Source of the DNA: Corallococcus caeni
GTDB lineage: Bacteria > Myxococcota > Myxococcia > Myxococcales > Myxococcaceae
Direction: 5' to 3'
Assembly: GCF_036245865.1 (NCBI RefSeq)
Contig: NZ_BTTW01000006.1
Span: 124,001 to 188,000, forward strand
Length of the DNA stretch: 64,000 bases
The notes under the pieces were generated by a model. It was given only the letters and a program-made list of their open reading frames with translations. It was not told the origin of the DNA and did not search any database. This document shows, piece by piece, positions 10,203 through 18,558 of the stretch (positions within the stretch are counted from its first letter, which is position 1; every line of letters begins with the position of its first letter). A program made the translations under genes and the position numbers.

Positions 10203-10630
10203 GGCGTCTGGGCTCCCGACAGCCGCTCACGAATCGCTTCCACGGAAGCGTCGGTCCGGGAGGGGGCGGAGCGCTCCCGGAGCTGCTGGTCGCACTCGGC
10301 GGTGGGGGGCAGCGCCGTCGTGAGCAGCGGGTCCCCTGCCTTGAGGGGCACCGCGACGGTGTGGGTGAACACATGCTTCGCGGACTCCGGCCGCAAGACC
10401 GAGGCAGTGGTCAGCTGGCTCGGTACGGAGCGGATCGCGAGGGTCTGGTTGTCCAGGATGTCTCCTGGACGCAGGTCCCTGCTCACGACGAGGACCGGCA
10501 CCAGGGTCCAACCGGCGCGAGCCTGATCCTCGTCGTGTTTGACCTTGGCGTACGCGAGGAGCCCCGCGAGCACTCCAAAGACAGGCACTCCGATTCCGAC
10601 CCCCACGAAGAGCCCCTCAATGAATTTCAT
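10199..10630 (-). CDS. SAF-domain membrane protein (first of a pair)
   Basis: 143 residues. An N-terminal membrane helix (LFVGVGIGVPVFGVLAGLLA) precedes a SAF-like domain with VLVVSRDLRPGDILDNQTL and AVPLKAGDPLLTT. It is a paralogue of the next gene, with which it overlaps by 4 bases. A C-terminal tail of about 40 residues is charged and probably flexible. A TAGCAT -10-like element ends 6 bases before the ATG. It is divergent from the secreted hydrolase gene. Confidence 0.75.
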   Translation of the reverse strand: MKFIEGLFVGVGIGVPVFGVLAGLLAYAKVKHDEDQARAGWTLVPVLVVSRDLRPGDILDNQTLAIRSVPSQLTTASVLRPESAKHVFTHTVAVPLKAGDPLLTTALPPTAECDQQLRERSAPSRTDASVEAIRERLSGAQTP

Positions 10631-10735
10631 GGCTCCATGCTAGCGCATCCGCCCAATTCGTTGCAGCCCCGCCGCCTGGACTGCTGCCGTCGTGGCGGTG
10701 GACCTGGTCCGCCGGGTGCTGGTTTAACGGAACGC

Positions 10736-12199
10736 ATGCGCTTGCCCCTCTTCGTCGCGGTGCTGTTGCTCTCGTGGAAGGCCGGGGCTGCTGAACCGGC
10801 CCCAGTGGTCCCCCGTTTCGAGCCGGGCGCCTGCGCCGTGGAGGTCGCCGCCTCGGAGCGCATCGACTGTGGCTTCCTGGTGGTGCCGGAGAACCGGCAC
10901 AAGGCAGACAGCCGCCCCATCCGCCTTCCCGTCACCATCTTCCGCAGCCGTGCCGCGAAGCCGCTGGCGGATCCGGTGCTGTTCATGCCCGGGGGCCCGG
11001 GCCTCAGCGGGGTCGAGCGCATCACCTCCGGCAAGAACAACGCGCTGCTGGACGAGCGCGACTACGTCGTCCTGGAGCAGCGCGGCGTGAAGTTCGCGCA
11101 GCCGTCGCTCCAGTGCCCGGAGACCACCACCCTCAAGGGCGAGATCGCCGCGGGCCGGCTGCGCGGTGTGGCGGCGACCACCGCGCTGACGCAGGCGGCG
11201 GGACGCTGCCGGGCGACGCTGACCGCGTCGGGCGTGGACCTGGATGGCTACACCAGCGAGGCCTCCGCGGATGACATCGAGGACCTGCGCAAGGTGCTCG
11301 GCGTGGCGCGGTGGAACCTCTACGGCGTGTCGTACAGCACGCGGCTGATGTTGACCGTGCTGCGGCGGCATCCCGGAGGCGTCCGGAGCGTCGTGCTGGA
11401 TTCGGTGCTGCCGCCGGAGGTGAACTTCGACGAGGTCTCCGCCACGAACGTGCTGCGCGTCCTGAACCAGGTGTTCGACGGGTGCGCGGTGGACCGCGAG
11501 TGCGGCGCCCGGTATCCCGACCTGCGCGCCCGCTTCGCGAAGCTGGTGGCCGACGCGGACCGCCGCCCCTTGAAGCTGGCCCTCCGGGCGGCCGGAGCAC
11601 CGGCGGAGATACGAGGCGCGCAGGTGGTGGAGGCCATCTACTCCGCGATGCACGAACCCATCCAGATCCCCCGCATCCCCAGGCTCATCGTGGACGCCTC
11701 CGAGGGGCGCTTGGAGGCCCTGCGCGGGCTGATCAGCGACAACCAGGCGCCTTCGGCCATGGCCTGGGGCCTGCGCTATTCCGTCTGGTGCGCCGAGGAG
11801 ATGCCGTTCGAGGACGCGGAGCGCATCGCCGCGCAACTCTCGCCCTCCATGGGCCTGGGCGGAGTGAACGAGGGGACGGCCTCACCTCAGGAGTGCCGCG
11901 CGTGGAACGTCACCGCCGCGCCCGCCGTGGAGAACACGCCGGTGAAGAGCGACGTGCCCGCGCTCGTCTTCGCGGGCGAGTTCGACCCGGACACGCCTCC
12001 GGAGTGGGGCCACCGGCTGCTCGATTCGATGCCCAACGCGTACCCCGTCGACATGCGGGGCCGCAGCCACGCGGCCTCCTTCAACACGTGCGGCGTGAGC
12101 ATCGTGAAGGCCTTCCTCCAGGACCCCTCGCATCCGCCCGCCGTTGACTGCGCACTCAAGCGGCGCGGCGCGGACTTTTCCCTGAGCGTGCGGCCCTGA
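10736..12199 (+). CDS. secreted alpha/beta hydrolase, tripeptidyl aminopeptidase-like
   Basis: 487 residues. A signal peptide (MRLPLFVAVLLLSWKAGAA) is followed by an alpha/beta-hydrolase domain with FMPGGPGLSG (oxyanion loop), the nucleophile elbow NLYGVSYSTRL (GxSxS form), and a C-terminal TAP-like domain in which FAGEFDPDTPP carries the Asp and GRSHAASFNTCG the His. This is the layout of Streptomyces-type tripeptidyl/proline aminopeptidases, which trim peptides outside the cell. Its cysteines suggest disulfides, consistent with export. The exact specificity is unknown. Confidence 0.88.
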   Translation: MRLPLFVAVLLLSWKAGAAEPAPVVPRFEPGACAVEVAASERIDCGFLVVPENRHKADSRPIRLPVTIFRSRAAKPLADPVLFMPGGPGLSGVERITSGKNNALLDERDYVVLEQRGVKFAQPSLQCPETTTLKGEIAAGRLRGVAATTALTQAAGRCRATLTASGVDLDGYTSEASADDIEDLRKVLGVARWNLYGVSYSTRLMLTVLRRHPGGVRSVVLDSVLPPEVNFDEVSATNVLRVLNQVFDGCAVDRECGARYPDLRARFAKLVADADRRPLKLALRAAGAPAEIRGAQVVEAIYSAMHEPIQIPRIPRLIVDASEGRLEALRGLISDNQAPSAMAWGLRYSVWCAEEMPFEDAERIAAQLSPSMGLGGVNEGTASPQECRAWNVTAAPAVENTPVKSDVPALVFAGEFDPDTPPEWGHRLLDSMPNAYPVDMRGRSHAASFNTCGVSIVKAFLQDPSHPPAVDCALKRRGADFSLSVRP

Positions 12200-12256
12200 A
12201 CCCAGGCACGCTTCACGCATTGGGCGGAGCCGACGCGACACCCAGGAGACACGGCA

Positions 12257-12643
12257 ATGCGAATCACTGTGACGAGCGTGATGGTGGACGACCAGTCCAA
12301 GGCCCTGAAGTTCTACACGGAGGTCCTGGGCTTCGTGCTCAAGGTGGACGTTCCCATGGGCGGGGAGCACCGGTGGCTGACCGTGGTCTCGCCGGACGCG
12401 CAGGAGGGCACACAGCTCTTGCTGGAGCCCCTGGCCTTCGCTCCCGCGCGCGTGTACCAGAAGGCGCTGTTCGACGCGGGCATCCCGGCGGCGTCGTTCG
12501 GCGTGGACGACTGCCAGGCGGAATATGAGCGCCTGCTGAAACACGGCGTGGTGTTCCACACGAAGCCCACGGTGATGGGCCCCGTCACCGTCGCCATGTT
12601 CCAGGACACCTGCGGCAACCTCATCCAGATGGCCCAGGTGTAG
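12257..12643 (+). CDS. VOC (glyoxalase/bleomycin resistance-like) family protein
   Basis: 128 residues, a single VOC unit with VMVDDQSKALKFYTEVLGF at the start and FQDTCGNLIQMAQV at the end. Compared with active glyoxalases, the metal-binding positions are only partly kept, so it may be a metal-independent binding protein or an enzyme of unknown substrate. A CAGGAGA ribosome site precedes the ATG. Confidence 0.9.
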   Translation: MRITVTSVMVDDQSKALKFYTEVLGFVLKVDVPMGGEHRWLTVVSPDAQEGTQLLLEPLAFAPARVYQKALFDAGIPAASFGVDDCQAEYERLLKHGVVFHTKPTVMGPVTVAMFQDTCGNLIQMAQV

Positions 12644-12675
12644 CGGCGCTGTATCGGCCGGTCGTCGTATGTCAC

Positions 12676-12692
12676 CCGGTGTCGGACACCGG
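12676..12692. promoter_or_regulatory. 17-base palindrome upstream of the zincin-like gene
   Basis: CCGGTGTC-G-GACACCGG is a perfect inverted repeat, 33 bases after the VOC stop codon and about 47 bases before the next start. It could be an operator of the following gene or a terminator of the preceding one; the 1-base centre favours a dimeric DNA-binding protein. Confidence 0.4.
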
Positions 12693-12738
12693 TTATACCC
12701 TGTGTCCTGACAGTTCATGCTTCACACAGGGGGATGTG

Positions 12739-14352
12739 ATGACGATGCGGATCCAGTCCAGGGTTCCGCCGCAGGAGCCTCGCAAGGGGCTCGCGGCGGA
12801 GGGGCAGCCGGCGGGAACGGCACGAAACACCGCGGCGCCGGGGACGCCTGCGCGCCCGCCGGAAGTGGCGGCGCGCCGGGCGGGCTTCTCCGAGCAGAGC
12901 GCGTTCGTCTCCAAGCAGCCGGACGTGACGTCCACGTTCAAGCGCGAGTTCGGCGCCATGGCGTCGGACAAGCAGAAGTTCCACGAGACGATGCGGACGG
13001 TCTACGGCGAGGGCTACGACGCCGGCAAGGCCGAGCAGTACCGGCAGCAGGCCCTGAAGGGCGACTTCGGCTGGCTGCCGCCGGTGCGCACGGTGTCCGC
13101 GGAGACGCTGAACGGGGCCAACGGCGCCTACGACGCGGAATCCGGCACGGTGCTCATCAACGCGTCGCTGGATCCGTCGCTGGCGGCCTCCACCTACGTG
13201 GAGGAGGCGGGCCACCACCTGGACACGAAGCTCAACACCGAGGACACGCAAGGGGACGAGGGCGAGCTGTTCCGCCGCATCCTGTCCGGCGAGAAGCTGT
13301 CCCCGACGCAGGTGGCGGACATCCGCGCGGAGAACGACAAGGGCACCATCGTCGTGGACGGCAAGGCGAAGGAGGTCGAGTTCTGGAACCCCTTCAAGGC
13401 CATTGGCGACGCGGTGGGCGGCGCGGCCAAGGCCGTGGGCAACGCGGTCGGCTCGGCGGTGAACGCCGTCGGTAGCGCGGTCACCTCGGCGGCCAAGGCG
13501 GTGGGCAGCGCGGTCACCACGGCGGCCAAGGCGGTGGGCGGCGCGGTCAGCACCGCGGCGAGCTGGGTGGGCGGCGCGGCGAAGACCGTCTGGAGCGGCA
13601 TCAAGACGGTGGCCACCCGCGCGGGCGACGGCGTGCGCAGCCTGGTCACCGGCGCCGTCAGCACCGTGGTGGGCGCGGTCCGCAACGTGGGAGAGGGGCT
13701 GGGCACCTTCTTCGGCGGCATCGGCAAGTTGTTCCAGGGCAAGTTCGGTGAAGGCTTCAAGCAGATGGGGCTGGGCCTCTTGAAGACCGTCGTGCAGACG
13801 CCCGTGGACGCCCTCCTGATGATGGGCGGCCGGGCGCTGAGCGCCATCCAGACGCTGATTGGCGTGGAGCCGCCCGCGCGCAAGCTGTCGGACAGTGAGA
13901 TCGCCACGCTGAAGAGCGTCTACGGGGACTCCATCGACTACTCGCAGATGCGCATCAAGGAGGGCAACTCCGGCCTGTTCAGCACCACCGGGCGCGCGTT
14001 CACCCACGGCAACACCATCTACATCCCGCCGGACAACCTGCCCCTGACGCCGGACCTGCTGGTGCACGAGTCGGCGCACGTCTGGCAGCACCAGAACGGC
14101 GGCACGGATTACATGAGCGAGGCGCTGGTGGCCCAGCACATCGGGGACGGCTACGACTTCGAGAAGGGCCTGGACGCGGGCAAGTCCTGGAGCCAGCTCA
14201 ACCCCGAGCAGCAGGCGGAGTTCCTCCAGCAGGCGCAGCTCGCCGGCTACTTCGCCAACCCCGCCGCCGGCTTCCACTACAACGGCAAGGACTACACGGC
14301 GCAGATCAACGCGGCCGTCGCCCAGGTGCGGGCCGGCCAGGGGGCTCCGTAG
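12739..14352 (+). CDS. zincin-like (DUF4157-type) protein with a hydrophobic Ala/Gly/Val segment
   Basis: 537 residues. Residues 1-60 are polar and disordered. A first zincin-like motif, YVEEAGHHLDTKLN (near 160), has Glu where the first His of HExxH is expected. A long stretch of AVG/AAKAVG/SAV repeats (about 225-330) resembles a glycine-zipper or membrane-inserting region. A second, intact motif, HESAHVWQHQNGG (near 455), fits the DUF4157 family seen in secreted and contractile-injection cargo proteins. No signal peptide is visible. A lipoprotein gene starts 3 bases downstream. ATG 12739 was chosen because a GGGGG ribosome site lies just before it (GTG 12736 is also possible). Function unknown; toxin-like architecture is inference. 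Confidence 0.75.
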   Translation: MTMRIQSRVPPQEPRKGLAAEGQPAGTARNTAAPGTPARPPEVAARRAGFSEQSAFVSKQPDVTSTFKREFGAMASDKQKFHETMRTVYGEGYDAGKAEQYRQQALKGDFGWLPPVRTVSAETLNGANGAYDAESGTVLINASLDPSLAASTYVEEAGHHLDTKLNTEDTQGDEGELFRRILSGEKLSPTQVADIRAENDKGTIVVDGKAKEVEFWNPFKAIGDAVGGAAKAVGNAVGSAVNAVGSAVTSAAKAVGSAVTTAAKAVGGAVSTAASWVGGAAKTVWSGIKTVATRAGDGVRSLVTGAVSTVVGAVRNVGEGLGTFFGGIGKLFQGKFGEGFKQMGLGLLKTVVQTPVDALLMMGGRALSAIQTLIGVEPPARKLSDSEIATLKSVYGDSIDYSQMRIKEGNSGLFSTTGRAFTHGNTIYIPPDNLPLTPDLLVHESAHVWQHQNGGTDYMSEALVAQHIGDGYDFEKGLDAGKSWSQLNPEQQAEFLQQAQLAGYFANPAAGFHYNGKDYTAQINAAVAQVRAGQGAP

Positions 14353-14355
14353 GCC

Positions 14356-14766
14356 ATGAGGTCGTCGCGCGTCGCCAGCCTGGGGGGGGTCTGGGTCCTG
14401 CTCCTCTTCCTCACCGCGTGCCGTCCGGTCCTCCAGGTGTCCCTGGTGGAGGGCGCGCGGCAACTGCCCGCTCCCCGCTTCCAGGTGGAGGACCCCGAGC
14501 ATGAGGACCGCCCCCGCTACAACACCGTCCAGGTGCTGGACCGGGCGGGGGAGATGTACTGGCAGCTGCGGGCCGAGCCGTTCGGCGACCTCGCCAGCGT
14601 GGCCTCGCTGACGTACGGCGAGGCCCCCCAGGGCTTCACCGTCCTGGACGGGCCCCGGGCACTCCAGCCCGGGGGCCGATACGCATTGTACGTGGTGGGC
14701 AAGAACCGGGGGACGCTGCACTTCGACGTGGACGCGGAGGGCCACGTCACCCAGGTCGAACCGTAG
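14356..14766 (+). CDS. small lipoprotein, unknown function
   Basis: 136 residues. The N-terminus is a lipoprotein signal with lipobox LTAC near residue 22 (after VWVLLLFLTAC). The mature part is a single small beta-rich domain with LYVVGKNRGTLHFDVDAEG near its end. It begins 3 bases after the zincin-like gene, so the two are almost certainly co-transcribed. A lipoprotein next to a toxin-like protein could act as immunity or as an anchor, but nothing in the sequence proves this. Confidence 0.8.
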   Translation: MRSSRVASLGGVWVLLLFLTACRPVLQVSLVEGARQLPAPRFQVEDPEHEDRPRYNTVQVLDRAGEMYWQLRAEPFGDLASVASLTYGEAPQGFTVLDGPRALQPGGRYALYVVGKNRGTLHFDVDAEGHVTQVEP

Positions 14767-14810
14767 CGTCAGGGCCCTGGACCCCCGGGGCGTTGCGCTA
14801 GCCTGGGGCC

Positions 14811-15893
14811 ATGTCTTCGGAGCGCAACAGGGGCCGTGCTCGCACGGTGGAGGAGTGGCTGGGCCGGCTCGCCTCGCGCGATGCGGGAGCGCGCGAGGAG
14901 GCGCTGTCGGCGTTGGAGGAGTCGCTGGTGTCCGGCGAGCCGGAGTCGCGCGAGCGGACCGCCCGGGCGCTCCTGGTGGAGCTGGGGCGGCCCGGGACGG
15001 CGGTCGCGGAGCCCCTGCTGTTCCTGTTGCAGCGCGGCTGGTGGCCTCCGCAGGCGGGCCTCACCGGCCTCGCCGTCCAGAGCGTGCTGGCGGTGCTGGC
15101 GCGCATGGAGGCGGAGAGCCCGGCGCTGGAGAACGCTGCGGGGGTGCTCGCCGGGGTGTGCCGGGTGGATGCCTCCCAGCTCGCCGCGCTGGACGGGATG
15201 TTCCAGCACCCGAAGGCTTCTGTTCGCGGCGCCATGGCGCGCGTCGTGGGACGGCTGGGCACCGCCGCGGCGTCGGAGCTGCCCCGGCTGCTGAAGCTGC
15301 TGGAGGACGAGGAGTCCGTGGCCCTCTCCGCGCTGGAGTCGCTGGCCGCGCTCGCGCCGCTGGCCCCGGAGCTCACCGCGCCCCGGCTGCTGGAGCAGGT
15401 GCGCGGGTCGGACGGAGCGCGCCTCTACCTGGCCCTGGTGTCCCTGCGAGGCCTGCTGGATGAGCTGCACGGGGAAGCGCGGCCCGTGCCCGTGCTGCCG
15501 GACCTGGAGCCCGCGCTGCTGCGCACGCTGACCGCGCCGGAGGCGCCCATCCGGCAGGAGGCGGCGTCCCTGCTGGGGTTGTCCGGTCCGCTGTCGCCCG
15601 CCGCCGTCGCGGCCCTGCGCGAGCACCTCCGGGATGAGAGCCCGCACGTCGCGGCCCGCTCCGCCGTGGCGCTGGTGCGCTCCGGTGCTCCGGCGGCGGA
15701 GGCCCTCTTCCTGTTGAAGGGCCAGCTGGGCCCGGCCGCTTCGCGCGAGCTCCAGGAGGCCGCGCTGGCCGCGCTGGAGGACGCGGACCCGGCCCAGCTG
15801 GGCCGGGCGAGGGGGATGCTGGAGACGGTGGCTCGCGACGCGGCGGGGCTGACGCGCGAGGCCCTCTACCAACTGCTGGGGCAGCTTCCCTGA
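14811..15893 (+). CDS. HEAT-repeat protein
   Basis: 360 residues, almost all alpha-helical with repeated units of about 35-40 residues such as PLVDTL-free helices LLRTLTAPEAPIRQEAASLL and LREHLRDESPHVAARSAVAL. Such repeats form a curved scaffold for binding proteins or phycobilin-like cofactors. No signal peptide or catalytic motif is seen. A TAGCCT element ends 6 bases before the ATG, with no Shine-Dalgarno sequence, suggesting a leaderless transcript. Function unknown. Confidence 0.85.
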   Translation: MSSERNRGRARTVEEWLGRLASRDAGAREEALSALEESLVSGEPESRERTARALLVELGRPGTAVAEPLLFLLQRGWWPPQAGLTGLAVQSVLAVLARMEAESPALENAAGVLAGVCRVDASQLAALDGMFQHPKASVRGAMARVVGRLGTAAASELPRLLKLLEDEESVALSALESLAALAPLAPELTAPRLLEQVRGSDGARLYLALVSLRGLLDELHGEARPVPVLPDLEPALLRTLTAPEAPIRQEAASLLGLSGPLSPAAVAALREHLRDESPHVAARSAVALVRSGAPAAEALFLLKGQLGPAASRELQEAALAALEDADPAQLGRARGMLETVARDAAGLTREALYQLLGQLP

Positions 15894-15906
15894 GCGCGTG
15901 CCACGG

Positions 15907-17118
15907 CTAGCAGCCCAGGTTGCCGCCGGGGCTCACGCCGAGCATCGAGCAGAACTGGAGGTACTTGTCGATGCGGCTCTGCACCTGGGCGGGGTTGCGG
16001 CCGTAGCACTCCACCGAGCCGTTGATGGTGCGGATGGTCTCACCGAAGCCGGCGCCGTTGACGATGGCGTTGTGGGCCGTCATGGAGCCCGCGCCCGTCT
16101 GCGTGGTCCAGAACCAGAAGCCCGTGCGCCACGCGGCGTTCGCGTCCTGGGCCAGCAGCTCCGGGTTCGCCTGGAGCGGCAGGCCCAGCGCGTTGCCCGC
16201 CGCGCAGTAGTTGCCGTTCCACGACAGCTGCATGGGGCCGCGTCCGTAGTACTGCTTGCCCGGCGCGCAGCTGCAGCCCGGGGGACCCCACGACGTGTCG
16301 CAGTAGGGTGCCTTGTTGATCTCCTCGATGTACACGAGGCCGCCCGTCTCGTGCGACACGTTGGCCAGGAAGGCTGCAACCTCGCGCTTGCGCGTGTCCG
16401 TGTCACCCGTCGTCGCCAGGCCCGGGAAGCCGTTCGCGGCGGCGATGAGCGCGTCGTAGCTGTAGAAGGCGTTGCGGCTGGGGAACATGGCGTTGAACAT
16501 GTCGCGGGTGAGGATGCCCGCGAAGCCCGTGCCGCCGCTTCCCCCGCCGGAGACCAGGTCGAACGTCCAGCGCTGGTTGTCGCGGTCCGCGTAGAAGGGG
16601 TACTGGACGATCTGGGTGCCGTTGTCGAAGGAGCCCCACGACAGGTCCATGGCCATGCCGGTGTGGCGCACGTGGAAGCTGAACTGCGTGCCGCCCCGGT
16701 TGATGAACTGGAACTGCTGGTTGGTGCCGCCGACGTAGCTCCACTGGTGGAGGACGGCGTTCTCCGCGGTGCTGACCCCCGCGATGTCCAGGGCCTTGCC
16801 GCTGTTGACGTTGATGATCTTCCAGAACCCGCCCGACGTGGGCGAGATGTGGAACTTCTGCGCGTTGGTGCCGTTGCAGTCCCACTGCTGCACCTTCGCG
16901 CCGTCCGCCGTGCTGGACGAGGCCACGTCGATACACTTGTTCGTCCGCACGGAGCGGATGACGTAGTCGCCCTCCGTGATGGTCGACACGACGGCGGCGC
17001 TCTCCACCTGGCCCACGGCTCCCGGCGCGGCGTCTCCGGCCTCCGGGCCCGAACAGCCGCCCAGCACGCCCACGACTCCCAGCAACGACAGACCGCGGAC
17101 CATTCCCTTGTGGCTCAT
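15907..17118 (-). CDS. GH19 chitinase lipoprotein with ricin-type lectin domain
   Basis: 403 residues. The N-terminus is a lipoprotein-like signal ending in LGGCSG. A ricin-B/CBM13-type domain follows (about residues 50-190; GKALDIAGVSTAENAVLHQW and QW-type repeats). The C-terminal GH19 catalytic domain has NVSHETGGLVYIEEINK, whose Glu after His is the general acid, then YYGRGPMQLSWNGNY and the closing ECYGRNPAQVQSRI. It would hydrolyse chitin or related cell-wall polymers outside the cell, in keeping with a predatory or saprophytic life. A GGAG ribosome site lies before the ATG. A 33-base perfect palindrome lies 65 bases upstream. Confidence 0.93.
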   Translation of the reverse strand: MSHKGMVRGLSLLGVVGVLGGCSGPEAGDAAPGAVGQVESAAVVSTITEGDYVIRSVRTNKCIDVASSSTADGAKVQQWDCNGTNAQKFHISPTSGGFWKIINVNSGKALDIAGVSTAENAVLHQWSYVGGTNQQFQFINRGGTQFSFHVRHTGMAMDLSWGSFDNGTQIVQYPFYADRDNQRWTFDLVSGGGSGGTGFAGILTRDMFNAMFPSRNAFYSYDALIAAANGFPGLATTGDTDTRKREVAAFLANVSHETGGLVYIEEINKAPYCDTSWGPPGCSCAPGKQYYGRGPMQLSWNGNYCAAGNALGLPLQANPELLAQDANAAWRTGFWFWTTQTGAGSMTAHNAIVNGAGFGETIRTINGSVECYGRNPAQVQSRIDKYLQFCSMLGVSPGGNLGC

Positions 17119-17182
17119 GACGTCTCCAGTGGGTACTTCCGGCAGGTGAAGGAACTCCTAGGAGGTCAGCTGCGCCTCTCAG

Positions 17183-17215
17183 GGTGACTTTGTTCTTCCG
17201 AAGAACAAAGTCACC
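17183..17215. promoter_or_regulatory. perfect 33-base inverted repeat upstream of the chitinase gene
   Basis: GGTGACTTTGTTCTT (17183-17197) and AAGAACAAAGTCACC (17201-17215) are exact reverse complements separated by CCG. The element is clearly less GC-rich than the surroundings. It lies upstream of the chitinase start and downstream of the DJ-1/PfpI gene, both on the minus strand. No T run follows, so an operator or an RNA hairpin in the chitinase leader is as likely as a terminator. Confidence 0.6.
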
Positions 17216-17287
17216 ATGCCTCATGCCACTGGTCGTGATATCCAGTCAATCCGGGGAATCCGAAAGAGGGCGGAGAGAAGAGCCGCT

Positions 17288-18034
17288 TCACAGGTGCTTC
17301 AGGAAGCGCTCCGTGAAGAGGTACGCGTCCCCCGGCCACCGCGCGGAGACGTAGCGTCCGTCCTCCACCACGAAGGCGGGGGCGTGGTCCGTCGCGGTGC
17401 CGCGCTTGGACAGGACGCGGGGGCCTCGCTCGAAGTGGCTTGGGTCCGCGAGCGCGGCGACGACCTCCTCCTCCACGTAGGCGGGATAGGTGCGGTAGTA
17501 GCGCCCCAGCTTCCACGCGGTCAGCAGGTACGCGGAGCGCTCCATGTACTTCGGCAGGCACGTGGTGCGCGTGCCGTGGAGCACGCTCCGGCCGGTGGCG
17601 GGGTCCTTCGTGCGCGCGAGCACCAGCACGCCGTGGCAGATGGCCGCGACGGGCCGCTGGAGCGCCCAGAACGCCGCCACCTTCGCCTGGAGCGCCGCGC
17701 TGCCCAGGTACTGCCGCATGCCCGGAGCGTGCCCTCCGGGGAGCAGGAGCGCGTCGAAGTCCGACGGCGTCACCGCGTCCCAGGTGAGGGGCTTCTGGAA
17801 GGATTGCGTGAGCGTGACGTCGCCGTAGAAGCGCCGGGGCTCCGGCTCCGCGCCCAGCTTCCCGAAGAGGACGCCCGTGAGCAGCAGCGGATCCGCGGCG
17901 GGCATGTGGCCCTTCTCCGTGGCGAACACGACTTCGTGGCCCGCGTCGGTGAGCATGCGCCAGGGCACGGCCACCTCGGTGACGTCGAAGTCGTGGTCAG
18001 GCAGCGGGACGAGGACGCGGCGGGCGGAGGCCAT
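17288..18034 (-). CDS. DJ-1/PfpI family protein (type 1 glutamine amidotransferase-like)
   Basis: 248 residues. The family core is present: FDALLLPGGHAPGMRQYLGS, then the nucleophile elbow VAAICHGVLVLAR with the conserved Cys, and the acidic residue early in strand 1 (VPLPDHDFDVTEVAVPW). Members act as chaperones, glyoxalase-III-type hydratases or peptidases; the reaction here cannot be chosen from the sequence. No signal peptide. Confidence 0.88.
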   Translation of the reverse strand: MASARRVLVPLPDHDFDVTEVAVPWRMLTDAGHEVVFATEKGHMPAADPLLLTGVLFGKLGAEPEPRRFYGDVTLTQSFQKPLTWDAVTPSDFDALLLPGGHAPGMRQYLGSAALQAKVAAFWALQRPVAAICHGVLVLARTKDPATGRSVLHGTRTTCLPKYMERSAYLLTAWKLGRYYRTYPAYVEEEVVAALADPSHFERGPRVLSKRGTATDHAPAFVVEDGRYVSARWPGDAYLFTERFLKHL

Positions 18035-18078
18035 GCGGGGAGTGTTTCCCGGGGCCTGGGAACTGACAAGCGGCTCAC

Positions 18079-18540
18079 CTACTTGGACTGGGCAGGGGGG
18101 CTCTCGACGGCATGGTCCGTGGAAGCGTCCGGCATCGGCCCCGCATCGAAGCCTGGCGGCGGTGGCCCGCATGCGATGACGACCGGCTCTGCCTTTGAAT
18201 CCAACTCGACGCGGACCCGGAGGGAGTGCCCCTCCTGGAGCTGGAGGTCCTCGCGCTTGTACGGCTGGTGATCCAGCCAGGCGAACTGCAACGAGTAGCG
18301 TCCTGGATCCAGGAACGTAAAGCGGAAGTTCCCCTGCGCGTCCGTGATCACGCTCTTCTCCCCCGGCGGAAAATTGGCGGGCGAGTTCAGGCTGACAACC
18401 ACATCCATGATGGGTTTCCGGGTGTGGACGTCGATGACGGTGCCGAAGATGGTGTTGCCATGGTTGGCGGACTGGGCCTGCGCAGGCTCGGCGGACAGCC
18501 ACAGCATGAGGACCGGCAGGACGTGGAGCAGGGACCTCAT
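18079..18540 (-). CDS. secreted carboxypeptidase regulatory-like domain protein
   Basis: 153 residues: a signal peptide ending AEPAQAQ, then one CarboxypepD_reg (beta-sandwich) domain, IFGTVIDVHTRKPIMDVVVS to SVITDAQGNFRFTFLDPGRY, and a proline-rich tail. The domain is closely similar to the N-terminal domain of the VWA fusion protein encoded at 21119-23350, and the two genes flank a two-component system on the same strand. These domains are usually structural or binding modules of outer-membrane proteins. Function unknown. Confidence 0.8.
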   Translation of the reverse strand: MRSLLHVLPVLMLWLSAEPAQAQSANHGNTIFGTVIDVHTRKPIMDVVVSLNSPANFPPGEKSVITDAQGNFRFTFLDPGRYSLQFAWLDHQPYKREDLQLQEGHSLRVRVELDSKAEPVVIACGPPPPGFDAGPMPDASTDHAVESPPAQSK

Positions 18541-18558
18541 CGGGGAACCCCTTTCGAA

